DNA of 31,637 bases, from positions 1-31,637 of IMG/VR virus record IMGVR_UViG_3300017917_001270, one strand, 5' to 3'. The translations under genes and the position numbers were made by a program. This stretch comes from a virus. Within the stretch, counting starts at the first letter, position 1, and every line of letters starts with the position of its first letter. The notes below the pieces were generated by a model. The model made no database searches. It worked only from the letters and a program-made list of their open reading frames with translations, and had not been told where the DNA came from. This document shows, one piece after another, positions 1 through 8,616 of this stretch.

Positions 1-2
1 GT

Positions 3-2813
3 TCATTATATGTAACAAACGCAACAATAGTAAACTTAACAACGGTTTACGAAACTTCTTCTGTAATTTATAGTAGTGGTAGTAACCAATTAGGAGATGC
101 ATTGAATGATGTACAAATCTTAAGTGGTAGTGTGTTCATTGTAGGTAGTGGTAGTGTTAATGGTAGTAGAATAATAACTTCAGCAGATACAGCATCTATG
201 GCAGTTAGTTCTTCTACATACGCAATTACATCATCATACGCATTAAACGCACAAACAGCTAGTGAAGCAAGAAATGTAGTAGTAATAGCAAGAAATGGTA
301 ATCAATCTACATTAGCGGCAGGAACAGTAGTACACATTACTTCAGCAGTTGGAGATAATCCTATTTTCAATACAGCATCTTATGATGTTGAAGCACTTTC
401 TTCAAATACATTAGGTATCTTAAGAACTACAACAACGAGTGGAGCAGATTGTGAAGTTGTAGTTAATGGTATTGTAACAGGTGTAAACACAGATCCAATA
501 AACGGATATGCAGCTGGACAATTGATTTACTTATCTTCATCTGGTCAGTTTACAAATGTTCAACCACAAGCACCTAATCAAATAGTAACATTAGGACAGG
601 TATTAAGAGCACAACAAAATAATGGTTCACTTTATGTTTCTATTAACAATGGTTGGGAGTTAAACGAATTACATAATGTATTAATTACAAATCCACAACA
701 AAACGATATTTTAAGTTATGTAAGTGGAGCATATGGTTTATGGGAAAATAAATCTATTAGTTCATTAGGATTAGCAACTACTTCATCTGTAAATGATTTA
801 AGTGGAGCAGTATATACATTATCTCAATCAGTAGATAGTAGATTAGATAGTTTAGAATCATTTACATCATCAATATCTACATCAGTAGGAACTTTACAAA
901 CAGAAGTAAATGGATTAACATCACAAACTTCTTCATACGCAATTAGTAGTAGTGTTAAGAGTGTAACTGATGGTTTACAAAATGAAATAAATGGTTTAAC
1001 AACAACATCATCATTTAATTCATTTACTCAATCATATCAAACAGATAGTGCATCATTTAATAGTAGAATTAATGCAATAACAAGTAGTGGTGGAAATATT
1101 TCAGTTCAAGATGAAGGAACTATATTAGGAAACGCAACATCATTTAATTTTATAGGAGCAGGTGTAACTGCATCAATTAATTCAGGCACTGCATCAATAA
1201 CAATAGCAGGTGGTGGTGGTACAATAGATACTTCATCATTCGCAACAACAGGTTCTAATACCTTCGTTGGAAATCAAACAATAAGTGGTAGTATAGTAAC
1301 AGATAATAGTGTTGGAATATTTAGTCAATATGCATTCTTAGCATTGCAAGAAAATGTAGAAGGTAGCGGTTCTCAATATCCATTTGCACAGATTACATTA
1401 GATTCGGCAAAATATACTGCAGATGGTTCGATTGGTGGATATTTAGTTCAAGACCCTTCAACATCTCAAAGTGTAGCATTGGGTATTAATAGTTATACTT
1501 CTGTTTATGGTTTTCCTAATGCAACTCCAGTAATTTATGGACAAGGTGGATTAAGAGCAGGTGATGATACCTTAATTGGTTTTCCTGTAAATAGAATTGA
1601 TTTATGGAGAAATACAAATGTAAGTGGTAGTTTGAATGTAACTGGTAGTGCAATATTTACTGAATTGACTGGTAGTTTAGGAGCATTTAGTGCATCAGTT
1701 AATAGTAGATTAAATAGTGGTGGTGGAGGAACGGGAAGTGTACCTGCGGGAACAATAAGTTCTTCAGCTCAGATAGCAGCATTCGGATATGCAACAACAG
1801 GAAGTAATGTATTCACCGGTGCTAATTCATTTACGCAAGTAACTGCATTTAGTGCAAGTGTTAGAGTAAGTGGAAGTGGTACAGAATTTAGATTCCTTAA
1901 TCCTGGTAATAGTGGTATTTACTTTACATCATCATCTATTACTCAAGATAATTTCTTAAACTTTAGAGCATTTAGATGTGGTGTTGATTTCCAAGTATCA
2001 GATGATTTAGGTATTGGTGGTAATAATATTAATTTTAGAAACACATCATTAAACGGTGGTGTGCAATTTACTGCTGATAGTGGAAGTATTTCTTTAACAT
2101 CAAAAAACAATACAGTAACAATAACTGGTAGTGCAGTTAATATTAATGGTGTAAACTTTACTTCATTTAGTTCTTCTGTTAATAGTAGAATTAATGCAAT
2201 AACAGGTAGTTCAATTAACACAGGTAGTTTTGCGACAACAGGTAGTAATACTTTTGTTGGTAATCAAACTTTCAATACACCTGGTAATGGTGGAATATCT
2301 GTACTTAATGGTAAAATTCAAGCATTAGATAATGCAGTTCAAGCAGCAGGACTTAACTTATGGGGTCAATTTGCAGGATTACAAATAGCAGGTAATTCAG
2401 CAAGTTCAGGAGCACAATATCCTATATCTTACATATTAGTAGATCCTATAACATATTCAACTGATGGTGTATTTGGTGGATATCAAGTTCAATATGTAGA
2501 TCCAACAGGAAGTGCATTAACATTTGCTGAAATGGCTGCAAACTCATACACTCCTGAGTATGGTCCTGAAACGGTTGGGTATTTTGGTGGTGGTGGATTT
2601 AACACAAATGGTAGTAACACTGCAATTATATTTAGAACTGGTAGTGCGAATATGGAAGTATTCAAACCAACTGAATTTAATTACAAAGTTAGTATAAAGG
2701 ATGTAATGAATTTAGAACCACAAAACCCACTACCAACAGGAACAATAGGTGATTTGGCAGTGAGTGGTAGTAGTTTATATTTCTACAACGGAGCATGGAC
2801 ATTAGTGGTATAA
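3..2813 (+). CDS. Large tail fibre protein, 3' part (5' end outside window)
   Basis: The frame is open from base 3, before the first possible internal start (TTG at 102), so the gene enters from outside the window and 936 residues are visible. The region after GSNQLGDALNDVQ begins a domain with ARNGNQSTLAAGTVVHIT, AAGQLIYLSSSGQF and NGWELNELHNVL, which I recognise from many phage fibre and tail proteins. Ser/Thr/Gly/Asn-rich repeats follow: SVNSRI-type segments that look like trimeric coiled coil, and ATTGSNxFxGNQ units near 1242, 1791 and 2232. A module of about 75 residues occurs twice (near 1330-1550 and 2340-2600). The C-terminus (TGTIGDLAVSG, LYFYNGAW) is a typical fibre end. Probable role: host recognition at the tail tip or side fibres. 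The missing N-terminus is probably the ORF starting at 30563. Confidence 0.85.
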   Translation, partial: SLYVTNATIVNLTTVYETSSVIYSSGSNQLGDALNDVQILSGSVFIVGSGSVNGSRIITSADTASMAVSSSTYAITSSYALNAQTASEARNVVVIARNGNQSTLAAGTVVHITSAVGDNPIFNTASYDVEALSSNTLGILRTTTTSGADCEVVVNGIVTGVNTDPINGYAAGQLIYLSSSGQFTNVQPQAPNQIVTLGQVLRAQQNNGSLYVSINNGWELNELHNVLITNPQQNDILSYVSGAYGLWENKSISSLGLATTSSVNDLSGAVYTLSQSVDSRLDSLESFTSSISTSVGTLQTEVNGLTSQTSSYAISSSVKSVTDGLQNEINGLTTTSSFNSFTQSYQTDSASFNSRINAITSSGGNISVQDEGTILGNATSFNFIGAGVTASINSGTASITIAGGGGTIDTSSFATTGSNTFVGNQTISGSIVTDNSVGIFSQYAFLALQENVEGSGSQYPFAQITLDSAKYTADGSIGGYLVQDPSTSQSVALGINSYTSVYGFPNATPVIYGQGGLRAGDDTLIGFPVNRIDLWRNTNVSGSLNVTGSAIFTELTGSLGAFSASVNSRLNSGGGGTGSVPAGTISSSAQIAAFGYATTGSNVFTGANSFTQVTAFSASVRVSGSGTEFRFLNPGNSGIYFTSSSITQDNFLNFRAFRCGVDFQVSDDLGIGGNNINFRNTSLNGGVQFTADSGSISLTSKNNTVTITGSAVNINGVNFTSFSSSVNSRINAITGSSINTGSFATTGSNTFVGNQTFNTPGNGGISVLNGKIQALDNAVQAAGLNLWGQFAGLQIAGNSASSGAQYPISYILVDPITYSTDGVFGGYQVQYVDPTGSALTFAEMAANSYTPEYGPETVGYFGGGGFNTNGSNTAIIFRTGSANMEVFKPTEFNYKVSIKDVMNLEPQNPLPTGTIGDLAVSGSSLYFYNGAWTLVV

Positions 2814-2814
2814 T

Positions 2815-2991
2815 ATGAATGAGAATACTGCAATATTAGAAGTAATGTTAGAATTAGCAGAGGATGAAAATTCAGAATTGAAAGCTGAAAACGATGCTCT
2901 ATGGAACTATGTTCAGTATTTACAAAAGAAAAACAACGAATTATTAAAAGAATATAATTATTTATTAAACCCGGATAACAGAAAAAACTAA
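2815..2991 (+). CDS. Small acidic coiled-coil protein (58 aa)
   Basis: A 58-codon ORF starts one base after the fibre stop in the TAATATG arrangement seen at many junctions here. The protein reads MNENTAILEVMLELAED and then a Leu/Glu/Lys heptad-like stretch to the end, so it is probably one long helix. I do not recognise the family. The tight coupling to the fibre gene suggests a co-translated accessory such as a fibre assembly chaperone or adaptor, but that is inferred from position only. It resembles the coiled-coil ORF at 29245 in size and character. Confidence 0.6.
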   Translation: MNENTAILEVMLELAEDENSELKAENDALWNYVQYLQKKNNELLKEYNYLLNPDNRKN

Positions 2992-3004
2992 AAAATAATT
3001 TTCA

Positions 3005-3020
3005 TTTGTTATCTATATTA
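3005..3020 (+). promoter_or_regulatory. Candidate phage late promoter (copy A)
   Basis: TTTGTTATCTATATTA lies 14 bases before the ATG of the scaffold gene. The same sequence, with few changes, precedes other late gene groups at 5492, 13134, 16881, 27772 and 30246. No TTTG lies at the right distance upstream for a host vegetative promoter. The upstream flank is A-rich. Confidence 0.6.
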
Positions 3021-3034
3021 AATCAACAAAGAAT

Positions 3035-3772
3035 ATGAACTCAAAACACGTATTAGGTAAAATAATGGCTTTGTTATCTATGGATAAAGAAGAAGTATTA
3101 TTTACAGATGCAAAAACAGCAGACGGGACAATTTTACAATCTCCTACATTTGATTTAGGTGAGAAAGTAGAAGTAGTATCAGAAGATGGTACTAAAACTC
3201 CAGCACCAGATGGCGAACATGAAATCGCATTAAAAGATTCAGAAGGTAACGAAGTTGTTATCAGAATCGAAACTAAAGATGGTGTTATCACAGAAAGAGA
3301 AAATGTAGAAGAAAAAGAAACAGAAGCTCCTGAAGAAAGTGAATCAGAAGTTGAAACTGAAATGGAAGGTGAAATGCCAGCAGATACAATGATGGCAGCA
3401 GATTATGTTAAAGCACCTAAAGGTTTAGAAACTGATGAAGCAAAATCATTACCAAACACAACTGATGAAGATCCTAGAAACAGATTAGGTTCTGATGCAG
3501 ATGATAAGAAAGATCCAATCATCGCATTAACTTACAGAATCACAGAATTAGAAGATGCAATTGCAGAATTGAAAGCTAAGTTCGGTGAAGCTAAAGTAGA
3601 AGAAGTAGTTAAGAAAGAAGAAGATGTTAAATTAGAAGAAGTAGATGTACCTAAATTAGATGGTGCACCTGTTGAAGAATTTAACAGAGTAAACTTAAGT
3701 GGTATTCACACTCCTAAAACAAATAAGATAGCAAACTCTCAAAACAGTTTCTTATCTAAATTATATAACTAA
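3035..3772 (+). CDS. Putative capsid scaffold protein
   Basis: This 245-residue, strongly acidic protein is encoded directly upstream of the major capsid gene, the usual place for a scaffold or prohead core protein. The N-terminal ~85 residues could form a small beta domain (TADGTILQSPTFDLGEKVEV). The middle (about 95-170) is Glu/Asp-rich and probably disordered. A predicted coiled coil follows (ITELEDAIAELKAKFGEAK, about 170-200), then a short conserved-looking tail ending NSFLSKLYN. A coiled coil with a short C-terminal capsid-binding tail is the scaffold design. The sequence is not diagnostic by itself. A minor capsid or decoration protein remains possible. The candidate promoter at 3005-3020 fixes the start at 3035. 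Confidence 0.6.
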   Translation: MNSKHVLGKIMALLSMDKEEVLFTDAKTADGTILQSPTFDLGEKVEVVSEDGTKTPAPDGEHEIALKDSEGNEVVIRIETKDGVITERENVEEKETEAPEESESEVETEMEGEMPADTMMAADYVKAPKGLETDEAKSLPNTTDEDPRNRLGSDADDKKDPIIALTYRITELEDAIAELKAKFGEAKVEEVVKKEEDVKLEEVDVPKLDGAPVEEFNRVNLSGIHTPKTNKIANSQNSFLSKLYN

Positions 3773-3798
3773 TTTATAAACAAAAAAATATTTTCACA

Positions 3799-4785
3799 AT
3801 GAAAAAATTACAAAAGTTCGCAGGTGAACAACCAGTAATCACAACTACCTACGCAGGTGAGTTCGCTGGTCAGTACATCGCAGCAGCATTATTAAGTGCT
3901 AAAACTTTGGATAACAAATATGTGACTATCATGCCAAACGTGAAGTACAGAGAAGTAATCCAAAAAATCGCAGTTGCAAACATCGTTAACGATGCATCTT
4001 GTGACTTCACAACTTCAGGTTCAGTAGCATTATCTGAAAGATTAATCACTCCAAAAGAATTACAAGTTAACTTACAATTATGTAAGCAAAACTTCGTACA
4101 ATCTTGGGAAGCATTACAATTAGGATATTCTGCATTTGACGAAATTCCAAAATCATTCACAGATTATTTAATCTCTTATGTTGGTGGTAATGTAGCTCAA
4201 GCAACAGAAATTTCTATTTGGCAAGGTAACAACGGAACTAACGGTCAATTCGGTGGTTTCATTCCAGCATTCTCTTCTTCAGTAGCATTTGATACAGCAG
4301 GTACAAAAGTATTGCAAGCTAAAGCTAGTGGAAGTGGTGCAGTTATCTCTGGTTCAGTAGATGCAACTAATGTATTAGGTAAATTAAACGATGTAGTAGC
4401 AACTATTCCTAACACAGTTTATGGTAAGGAAGATTTGTTATTGTATGTTTCTACAAATGTAGCAAAAGCTTACCAACAAGCATTAGCTGGTGGTGCAATT
4501 GGTGCTAACGGTTGGAACAACCAAATGAACGTGGGTGATAAACCTTTCAACTTCAATGGTATTGAAATCGTAATGTGTCCAGGTATGCCAGATTCTAACA
4601 TCGTAGCAGCACAAAAATCTAACTTATTCTTTGGCACGGGCCTTTTAAGTGATTATAATGAGGTTAAGGTATTAGATATGAGTGATATCGATGGTTCTCA
4701 AAACTTCAGAATCATTATGAGATACACTGCAGGAACTCAATTCGGTATCGGTCAAGATATCGTTTGGTACGCAGCAACTTACTAA
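3799..4785 (+). CDS. Major capsid protein, HK97-fold type
   Basis: The 328-residue protein follows the scaffold gene by 26 bases. The pattern fits the capsid proteins of Bacteroidetes phages: an N-terminal arm (MKKLQKFAGEQPVITTTYAG), a helical region with LQLCKQNFVQSWEALQLG (spine-helix-like), a central A-domain-like part and a C-terminal part with FNGIEIVMCPGMPDSNIVAA, SNLFFGTGLLSD and FRIIMRYTAGTQFGIGQDIVWY. It uses many C-ending codons (AAC, TTC, ATC, TAC), unlike the fibre genes, as expected for the most abundant virion protein. A GC-rich hairpin follows the stop. I infer the HK97 fold from length, order and these segments, not from a structure comparison. Confidence 0.8.
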   Translation: MKKLQKFAGEQPVITTTYAGEFAGQYIAAALLSAKTLDNKYVTIMPNVKYREVIQKIAVANIVNDASCDFTTSGSVALSERLITPKELQVNLQLCKQNFVQSWEALQLGYSAFDEIPKSFTDYLISYVGGNVAQATEISIWQGNNGTNGQFGGFIPAFSSSVAFDTAGTKVLQAKASGSGAVISGSVDATNVLGKLNDVVATIPNTVYGKEDLLLYVSTNVAKAYQQALAGGAIGANGWNNQMNVGDKPFNFNGIEIVMCPGMPDSNIVAAQKSNLFFGTGLLSDYNEVKVLDMSDIDGSQNFRIIMRYTAGTQFGIGQDIVWYAATY

Positions 4786-4801
4786 AAATAACTAATAGGT
4801 C

Positions 4802-4821
4802 GGTGGGGGTAAAACCTCACC
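4802..4821 (+). promoter_or_regulatory. GC-rich hairpin after the capsid gene
   Basis: GGTGGGG (4802-4808) pairs with CCTCACC (4815-4821), one G-T pair included, around a GTAAAA loop. Only a short T stretch follows, so it is a weak terminator at best. It may be an attenuator or a 3' RNA-stabilising hairpin that keeps capsid mRNA above the downstream mRNA. Confidence 0.5.
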
Positions 4822-4857
4822 ACTTATTTTAACTAACAAAAATTAAAACAAAATACT

Positions 4858-5394
4858 ATGGCTTGTAATTTATCTCAAGGTAGACAAGAAGTTTGTAAAG
4901 AAAGTATTGGTGGTTTGCAAGGTGTATACTTCGTAAACTATACAACAGGTTCTTTTACAAAAAATGCTAATGGTGAAGTAACCGCTTTACCTTCTGGCTC
5001 AACTGTGTACTACTATCAATTGAAAGGTTCAAGTGCATATACTGAAACTGTTACTACTTCAAGAACGAATGGTACAACTTTCTTTAACCAAGCATTAACG
5101 CTAAACTTAAAGAAGTTGACTAACGAAATGACTACTCAATTAAAGTTGATGGCATACGGTAGACCTCAAATCATCGCTTGGACAAATAACGGTGATGCAT
5201 TGTTAGTTGGTGAAAAATTAGGTGCTGATGTTACAGCAGGTACAATTCAAACAGGTGGAGCATTGGGTGACCTTTATGGTTATTCAATAACTTTGACTGG
5301 TATGGAACAATTACCAGCGGCATTCTTAAGTGGATCAACTACAACTAATCCATTTGCAGGTTTAACTTCTCAACCAACAATCGTTTATAACTAA
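4858..5394 (+). CDS. Probable major tail tube protein
   Basis: This 178-residue protein starts MACNLSQGRQEVCKESIGGL and contains ITLTGMEQLPA near its end. I recall this type of protein as common beside the capsid gene in Bacteroidetes phages. Its size, likely all-beta character, Thr/Ser/Gly content and place as last gene of the capsid operon fit a tail tube subunit, which a phage with a tape measure must encode. No other gene here is a better candidate. The N-terminal Cys pair (C3, C13) recurs in proteins of this kind that I remember. A capsid decoration protein is the main alternative. A strong terminator follows 26 bases after the stop. Confidence 0.5.
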   Translation: MACNLSQGRQEVCKESIGGLQGVYFVNYTTGSFTKNANGEVTALPSGSTVYYYQLKGSSAYTETVTTSRTNGTTFFNQALTLNLKKLTNEMTTQLKLMAYGRPQIIAWTNNGDALLVGEKLGADVTAGTIQTGGALGDLYGYSITLTGMEQLPAAFLSGSTTTNPFAGLTSQPTIVYN

Positions 5395-5420
5395 TTCAGT
5401 ATAAACACAACAACATATTA

Positions 5421-5456
5421 AATACTCTATCATTTATTTGGTAGAGTATTTTTTTT
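5421..5456 (+). terminator. Intrinsic terminator after the capsid/tail-tube operon
   Basis: AATACTCTATC (5421-5431) pairs with GGTAGAGTATT (5440-5450) over 11 bp including one T-G wobble, around an 8-base loop. It runs into eight T residues (5449-5456). It separates the capsid operon from the portal operon, which has its own candidate promoter 36 bases later. Confidence 0.9.
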
Positions 5457-5491
5457 GTCGTATATTAATGATAAGTAAAATTAATTCCGTA

Positions 5492-5507
5492 TTTGTTATC
5501 TATATAC
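5492..5507 (+). promoter_or_regulatory. Candidate phage late promoter (copy B)
   Basis: TTTGTTATCTATATAC matches copy A in its first 14 bases. It stands between a strong terminator (5421-5456) and the first gene of the portal operon (5535), exactly where a promoter is needed. Confidence 0.65.
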
Positions 5508-5534
5508 AACTAAAGACGAGATAAAGACAAGATA

Positions 5535-5900
5535 ATGTTAGCATATTACATTTCACAGAGCAATAATTACACAATTAGAACACAAAATACATCTTCAAAC
5601 GAATACACAATGAGTTTGCAGGATATGTATCAATTAACTAATACTACAATGAGTTTAGAATCTGCCTCTTTTATGGCATACGAAAACTTATTCTCATTTA
5701 CGGGTAGTATTGATTCTTCTATTGTTGGTGGTGAATATAGAGCAACATTATATAGTAGTGGTAGTTCTGAACCAATATGGAACGGTTCTATACAAGTTTA
5801 TATGAGTCAATCAATAGATAAAACAGATTACGAAAATCAAATTACTCAATATGTTTCGCATGAATCACCTAATGAGTACAAAGAATACATTATACAATAA
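5535..5900 (+). CDS. Unknown structural-operon protein upstream of portal
   Basis: The 121-residue protein reads as mostly beta strand and polar (ESASFMAYENLFSFTGS, GGEYRATLYSSGSS, IWNGSIQVYMSQS). It ends in NEYKEYIIQ, a terminal pattern I associate with short proteins in Bacteroidetes phage structural operons. It has no cysteine, signal peptide or membrane segment. It is the first gene after candidate promoter B and lies 6 bases before the portal gene, so it is probably a virion or head-assembly protein. I do not know its function. Confidence 0.7.
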   Translation: MLAYYISQSNNYTIRTQNTSSNEYTMSLQDMYQLTNTTMSLESASFMAYENLFSFTGSIDSSIVGGEYRATLYSSGSSEPIWNGSIQVYMSQSIDKTDYENQITQYVSHESPNEYKEYIIQ

Positions 5901-5906
5901 GATAAT

Positions 5907-7202
5907 ATGGATAAAAGTAAATTTATACAAAACTTTTCAATAGTAAATCTAGCACAGCAGGATGTTCCTTTTGTGAATGAAGATGTTAAAAGTAGAACTC
6001 AATGGGTACAAGTTGGATTAAAACATACAGATGATTTTTTCTTTATGTTGAATGCAGCATACAATACATCTACAACAAATGCAGCGTGTATTGAAGGTAT
6101 CTCTGATTTAATCTATGGTAAAGGTTTATATACAAAGAACGAAGGTTTCGCAGAAGCATTAAAAAAGATTGTACCGCAAGAATGTTTGAAGAAAGCAATC
6201 TTTGATTTGAAATTGTTTGGTAATGCAACACTGCAAGTAGTTTGGAATAAAGAACATACAAAGATTGTAAAGTTCTATCACGCTCCTGTTCAAAACTTTA
6301 GAGCAGAGAAGTTAAGAGGTATTCCAAAGATTGAAAATTATTACTATTGTACAGATTGGTTTGATGCAAAGGCACAAAGACATAAAGTTAAAGTTCCTGC
6401 ATTTGGAACATCTAACGAACAAACAGAATTACTTTGGATTAAGAATTATTCTCCAGGTTATTTCTATTACTCATTACCTGATTGGTTCTCAGCATTACAA
6501 TTTAGTGAAGTAGAAGCAGAATTGAGTAACTTACATATTAACAATATCCAAAATGGTTTCTTACCAATGGTTATGGTGAACTTTAATAATGGTACACCTG
6601 GTCCTGAAGAAAGACAAACTATTGAAGGATTGATTGGTGCTAAGTTTACCGGAACGAGAAACGCTGGTAGATTTATGACAACATTCAACGATGATCCAGC
6701 AACTAAACCAACAGTTGATGTAATTCAAATTGATAATCTACATGAAAAATTCAAATATGTTGCAGAATACGCACAAGATAGAATCCTTGTAGCACATAGA
6801 GTTACTTCACCTTTATTATTTGGTATTAGAACAGAAAATAATGGATTTAGTTCTCAAAGTGAAGAAATGATGACGGCGTATTCAATCTTACAAACAATGA
6901 CAATCTCTCCATTCCAAAACTTAATCTTAAATTCTTTAGAAGAAGCCTTAAGTGAAGGTGGTTGGGAAGATACACAATTATACTTTGACCAATTAACTCC
7001 ATTGGCATTACTTTCACAGCAAGCAGAAGATACAGATAAATCAGTTGAAGAAGTAGCAGATGAAACTAATAAACAATTAGAAAATCCTTCTACAACAGAT
7101 ATGAATCAGGATGAAGAAACTATGGAATCAGATGTTCATCCTAATGTATCAATGAGTTCAGCATTTTTTGAAAGAGAATACGAAATTATAAAACAAAAAT
7201 AG
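5907..7202 (+). CDS. Portal protein
   Basis: This 431-residue protein has the plan of a phage portal: an N-terminal region with LNAAYNTSTTNAACIEGISDLIYGKGL, a wing-like region (LFGNATLQVVWNK, IVKFYHAPVQNFR), then FTGTRNAGRFM and the helical HRVTSPLLFGIRTENNGFSSQSEEM stem region. The Gln/Glu-rich C-terminus is probably flexible. Twelve copies would form the ring through which the terminase (28092) packages DNA and to which the connector (7206) binds. The length fits the family. The gene lies far from the terminase genes in this linear view. A circular map keeps them apart too, with the fibre and capsid genes between them. Confidence 0.88.
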   Translation: MDKSKFIQNFSIVNLAQQDVPFVNEDVKSRTQWVQVGLKHTDDFFFMLNAAYNTSTTNAACIEGISDLIYGKGLYTKNEGFAEALKKIVPQECLKKAIFDLKLFGNATLQVVWNKEHTKIVKFYHAPVQNFRAEKLRGIPKIENYYYCTDWFDAKAQRHKVKVPAFGTSNEQTELLWIKNYSPGYFYYSLPDWFSALQFSEVEAELSNLHINNIQNGFLPMVMVNFNNGTPGPEERQTIEGLIGAKFTGTRNAGRFMTTFNDDPATKPTVDVIQIDNLHEKFKYVAEYAQDRILVAHRVTSPLLFGIRTENNGFSSQSEEMMTAYSILQTMTISPFQNLILNSLEEALSEGGWEDTQLYFDQLTPLALLSQQAEDTDKSVEEVADETNKQLENPSTTDMNQDEETMESDVHPNVSMSSAFFEREYEIIKQK

Positions 7203-7205
7203 AAT

Positions 7206-7724
7206 ATGGCTTACGCATTATTTATAACAAGAAACGATATCATAAAGAATACACCTTTGCAGGGAGCAATTGATGCTGATGCTTTATTACCATTCGTTAG
7301 AACAGCACAGGATAAATACTTAAAAAATCTTTTAGGAACGGTGTTATTTGAGTATTTACAAGTACACATTTTAGCAAATGATGTTAATACATTATCTGTT
7401 TATTATCAAGACCTTTTAGATGACCATATTAAAAATACTTTGATATGGTATGCATGTGTAGAATATATTCCATTCAGTTCAATTCAATTCAAATCTAATG
7501 GAGCAGTTAAATTCGCATCAGACCAGGGTTCAGCACCTTCAACAACTGATGTAAACTTCTTATTAGAAAAAGCTAGAAATAACGCAGATTATTACGCATT
7601 GAGATTACAAAACTATTTGATTGCATATAGTAATCAATTACCTCAATACTTAGCAACAGTTGGAAACGCAACACAAATCTATCCTGACCAAAGTAACCAA
7701 TACTTCGGTGGAATAAACTTATAA
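7206..7724 (+). CDS. Head-tail connector / adaptor protein
   Basis: This 172-residue, helix-rich protein follows the portal by 3 bases. The opening region (ITRNDIIKNTPLQGAIDADALLPFVRTAQDKYLKNLLG) has the pattern of Bacteroidetes phage adaptor proteins (DUF6712-like): a short strand, then a helix with AQDKYLKNLLG, meaning the protein binds as a ring below the portal. It ends in a polar tail (QSNQYFGGINL). The order portal, adaptor, tail-completion protein supports this role. The family assignment is from memory of similar sequences. Confidence 0.65.
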   Translation: MAYALFITRNDIIKNTPLQGAIDADALLPFVRTAQDKYLKNLLGTVLFEYLQVHILANDVNTLSVYYQDLLDDHIKNTLIWYACVEYIPFSSIQFKSNGAVKFASDQGSAPSTTDVNFLLEKARNNADYYALRLQNYLIAYSNQLPQYLATVGNATQIYPDQSNQYFGGINL

Positions 7725-7728
7725 TAAT

Positions 7729-8595
7729 ATGAGTCAAAGTTTAGTAAATAACGCTGGTGTAAATTATACTCTGTATTATAATATCTTAAATTACTTTAAG
7801 ACAATTATGAACAATCATCCTGGGTTGGCAAATGTTACTTATGGTGATATGCCAAATATGGATAATAAAGAGTTTGAATTTTATCCATTTGGAAATCTAT
7901 TGATAACTGATACTACATTTGGTACTTCAACTACCAATTATACAATTCAGTTGACAGTAGCAGATAAAATTAAAAATAAAAATAACGAAAGTGAAGGTAG
8001 AACAAACTATCAATCAATTCCTTTTTATGGTGTTGATGATATGGTTGATATTCACGCTAACACTTTAGGAATCTTAAACGATTTAACTTCTTTCACACAG
8101 AGAGGAGTAGTGGGGTTTGAGATAGATGGGGATATAGAGTGTGTACCCTTTGCCGAACAGTTCAATAATGGATTGGCCGGTTGGGTGGCCACTTTTAACC
8201 TAACTACTCATAACAACAAAGATCGTTGTCTTTTTTTTTTAGTTAACCCGTCGGGAAGTGGATATGTAATTGAAGAGTGTATAAGTGGTGATAGATATAA
8301 GGCAGTATTAAATGAAAGTGGTAGTATAGGACAAGTATTTAGTAGTAAATACTTTTTGGATTCAAATAATGGAACAACTTCGTATGATAACTTAAAGTGT
8401 TATACGATTATAGAACAGATAGATAATACAAACGATTGGGATTATGTTAATATGAAAGTATTAGCATTACCTTTTGATAACTACGGAACGTGTGAAGTTT
8501 GTGAATTGTGGATTACACCAAAGATATGGAGTACTACACCACAGACATGGAATTATGGAGTTAATGTAGTAACGAGGACCTGGTCACAAAACTAA
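7729..8595 (+). CDS. Putative tail terminator / completion protein with C-terminal extension
   Basis: The 288-residue protein seems to have two parts. Residues 1-167 resemble small tail completion proteins: an N-terminal helix (YNILNYFKTIMNNHPG), strands, a YGVDDMVDIHANTLGILNDL helix and a strand ending GLAGWVATFNLTTHNNKDRC. The part after about residue 170 (GYVIEECISGDRYKAVLNES, SIGQVFSSKYF, KCYTIIEQ) looks like a beta domain I associate with fibre-like proteins of Bacteroidetes phages. The junction falls on a run of ten T bases at 8231-8240. Slippage there would give a short form ending right after the first domain. Codon use around 8100-8270 (GGG, CCC, GCC) differs from its surroundings. 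Confidence 0.6.
   Translation: MSQSLVNNAGVNYTLYYNILNYFKTIMNNHPGLANVTYGDMPNMDNKEFEFYPFGNLLITDTTFGTSTTNYTIQLTVADKIKNKNNESEGRTNYQSIPFYGVDDMVDIHANTLGILNDLTSFTQRGVVGFEIDGDIECVPFAEQFNNGLAGWVATFNLTTHNNKDRCLFFLVNPSGSGYVIEECISGDRYKAVLNESGSIGQVFSSKYFLDSNNGTTSYDNLKCYTIIEQIDNTNDWDYVNMKVLALPFDNYGTCEVCELWITPKIWSTTPQTWNYGVNVVTRTWSQN
8231..8240 (+). other. T10 run at a domain junction, possible slippage site
   Basis: Ten consecutive T bases encode part of Leu-Phe-Phe-Leu at residues 168-171 of the tail completion protein. In the -1 frame a TAA follows at 8244-8246; in the +1 frame a TAG follows at 8240-8242. Either shift would end translation just after the N-terminal domain. Confidence 0.35.
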
Positions 8596-8616
8596 AAATA
8601 TAAAAAACGAATATAA

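Noticed and set aside
1242-2267. CRISPR-like regular repeats in the fibre gene
   Set aside because: Repeats are in frame, diverged at the DNA level and irregularly spaced; they encode fibre units, and no cas gene is present.
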